In this document: piece by piece, positions 60,389 through 60,439 of the stretch
How positions within the stretch are numbered: position 1 is the stretch's first letter
Layout: each line of letters opens with the position of its first letter
Source: Cellulosilyticum sp.
GTDB taxonomy: Bacteria; Bacillota; Clostridia; Lachnospirales; Cellulosilyticaceae
Length of the DNA: 60,439 bases
Assembly (NCBI GenBank): GCA_015058045.1
Contig: SVDC01000023.1
Location: forward strand, 1-60,439
Direction: 5' to 3'
Made by a program: the position numbers and the translations under genes
The notes under the pieces: generated by a model
Seen by the model: the letters and a program-made list of their open reading frames with translations, nothing else
Told to the model about the DNA's origin: nothing
Database searches by the model: none

Positions 60389-60439
60389 TTGATTAAAAAA
60401 GGGAAGAAGAGAAAGTGGTTATTTATGGAATATTCAAAA
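60389..60439 (+). CDS. Start of a gene at the window edge (partial, uncertain)
   Basis: Just right of the transposon an open frame begins at TTG (60389) or ATG (60425) and reads KKGKKRKWLFMEYSK to the window end. The ribosome binding site is weak. Not assigned. Confidence 0.25.
   Translation, partial: MIKKGKKRKWLFMEYSK

Overview
The window is low-GC DNA from a Clostridia-type Firmicute. The best guess, from gene content and style, is a Lachnospirales organism such as Cellulosilyticum; no rRNA or marker gene settles it. It has three zones: a degraded prophage and cassette region (about 1-26.6 kb), a conserved core-genome stretch (26.6-55.6 kb), and a Tn554-like transposon (55.61-60.38 kb).

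Zone 1 reads almost entirely on the minus strand. It starts at the right with a prophage tyrosine integrase next to yebC. It then runs leftward through a small HTH regulator, early-region remnants, an HNH endonuclease gene, two TerS/TerL loci and a decayed PBSX-like contractile-phage head-tail block (head-tail connector, adaptor, gp10, XkdM, XkdN, tape measure, XkdP). Parts are present more than once: five HNH copies or remnants, two terminase small subunits, and three copies of a small-gene 3' end. This indicates several related prophages stacked and partly deleted.

The most unusual feature of zone 1 is a set of short accessory genes strung out behind the HNH copies, all in the same orientation. 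They include P-loop kinases, GNAT acetyltransferases, a Nudix hydrolase, a broken phosphotransferase, a methyltransferase, a cupin, an HD hydrolase and small membrane proteins. Most are preceded by the same roughly 110-120 bp repeat. The repeat is the last 20 or so codons of the HNH gene (protein core LCRVCNLQIGD, ending in DW-stop), an AT-rich end, and directly after that the ribosome binding site of the cassette gene. A second repeat half ends most cassettes and can fold into a hairpin. The repeat therefore works like a cassette boundary in which every insertion rebuilds the HNH 3' end. The cassettes lie between HNH and a conserved CACGTG-containing block in front of TerS that may be the phage packaging (cos) site. 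I know of no described system with this organisation.

Zone 2 holds housekeeping genes: yebC, a YigZ-family gene, hflX, a class A penicillin-binding protein, a VanW-family cell-wall protein, a UvrD-type helicase, a glycosyltransferase, nth, a B12-binding radical SAM protein, an HD-GYP protein, gdhA, a metallophosphoesterase, an aldehyde dehydrogenase and a FocA-type channel. Several proteins there look altered: a PfkB-like protein without its catalytic Asp, an L,D-transpeptidase-like domain without its Cys/His motif, and a leaderless BMP-family protein fused to a ParB-like domain.

Zone 3 is a Tn554-type element (tnpA, tnpB, tnpC plus one unknown membrane-protein passenger). It has 18-bp perfect terminal inverted repeats and sits just upstream of a coiled-coil gene whose promoter region carries five GTTAAC palindromes.
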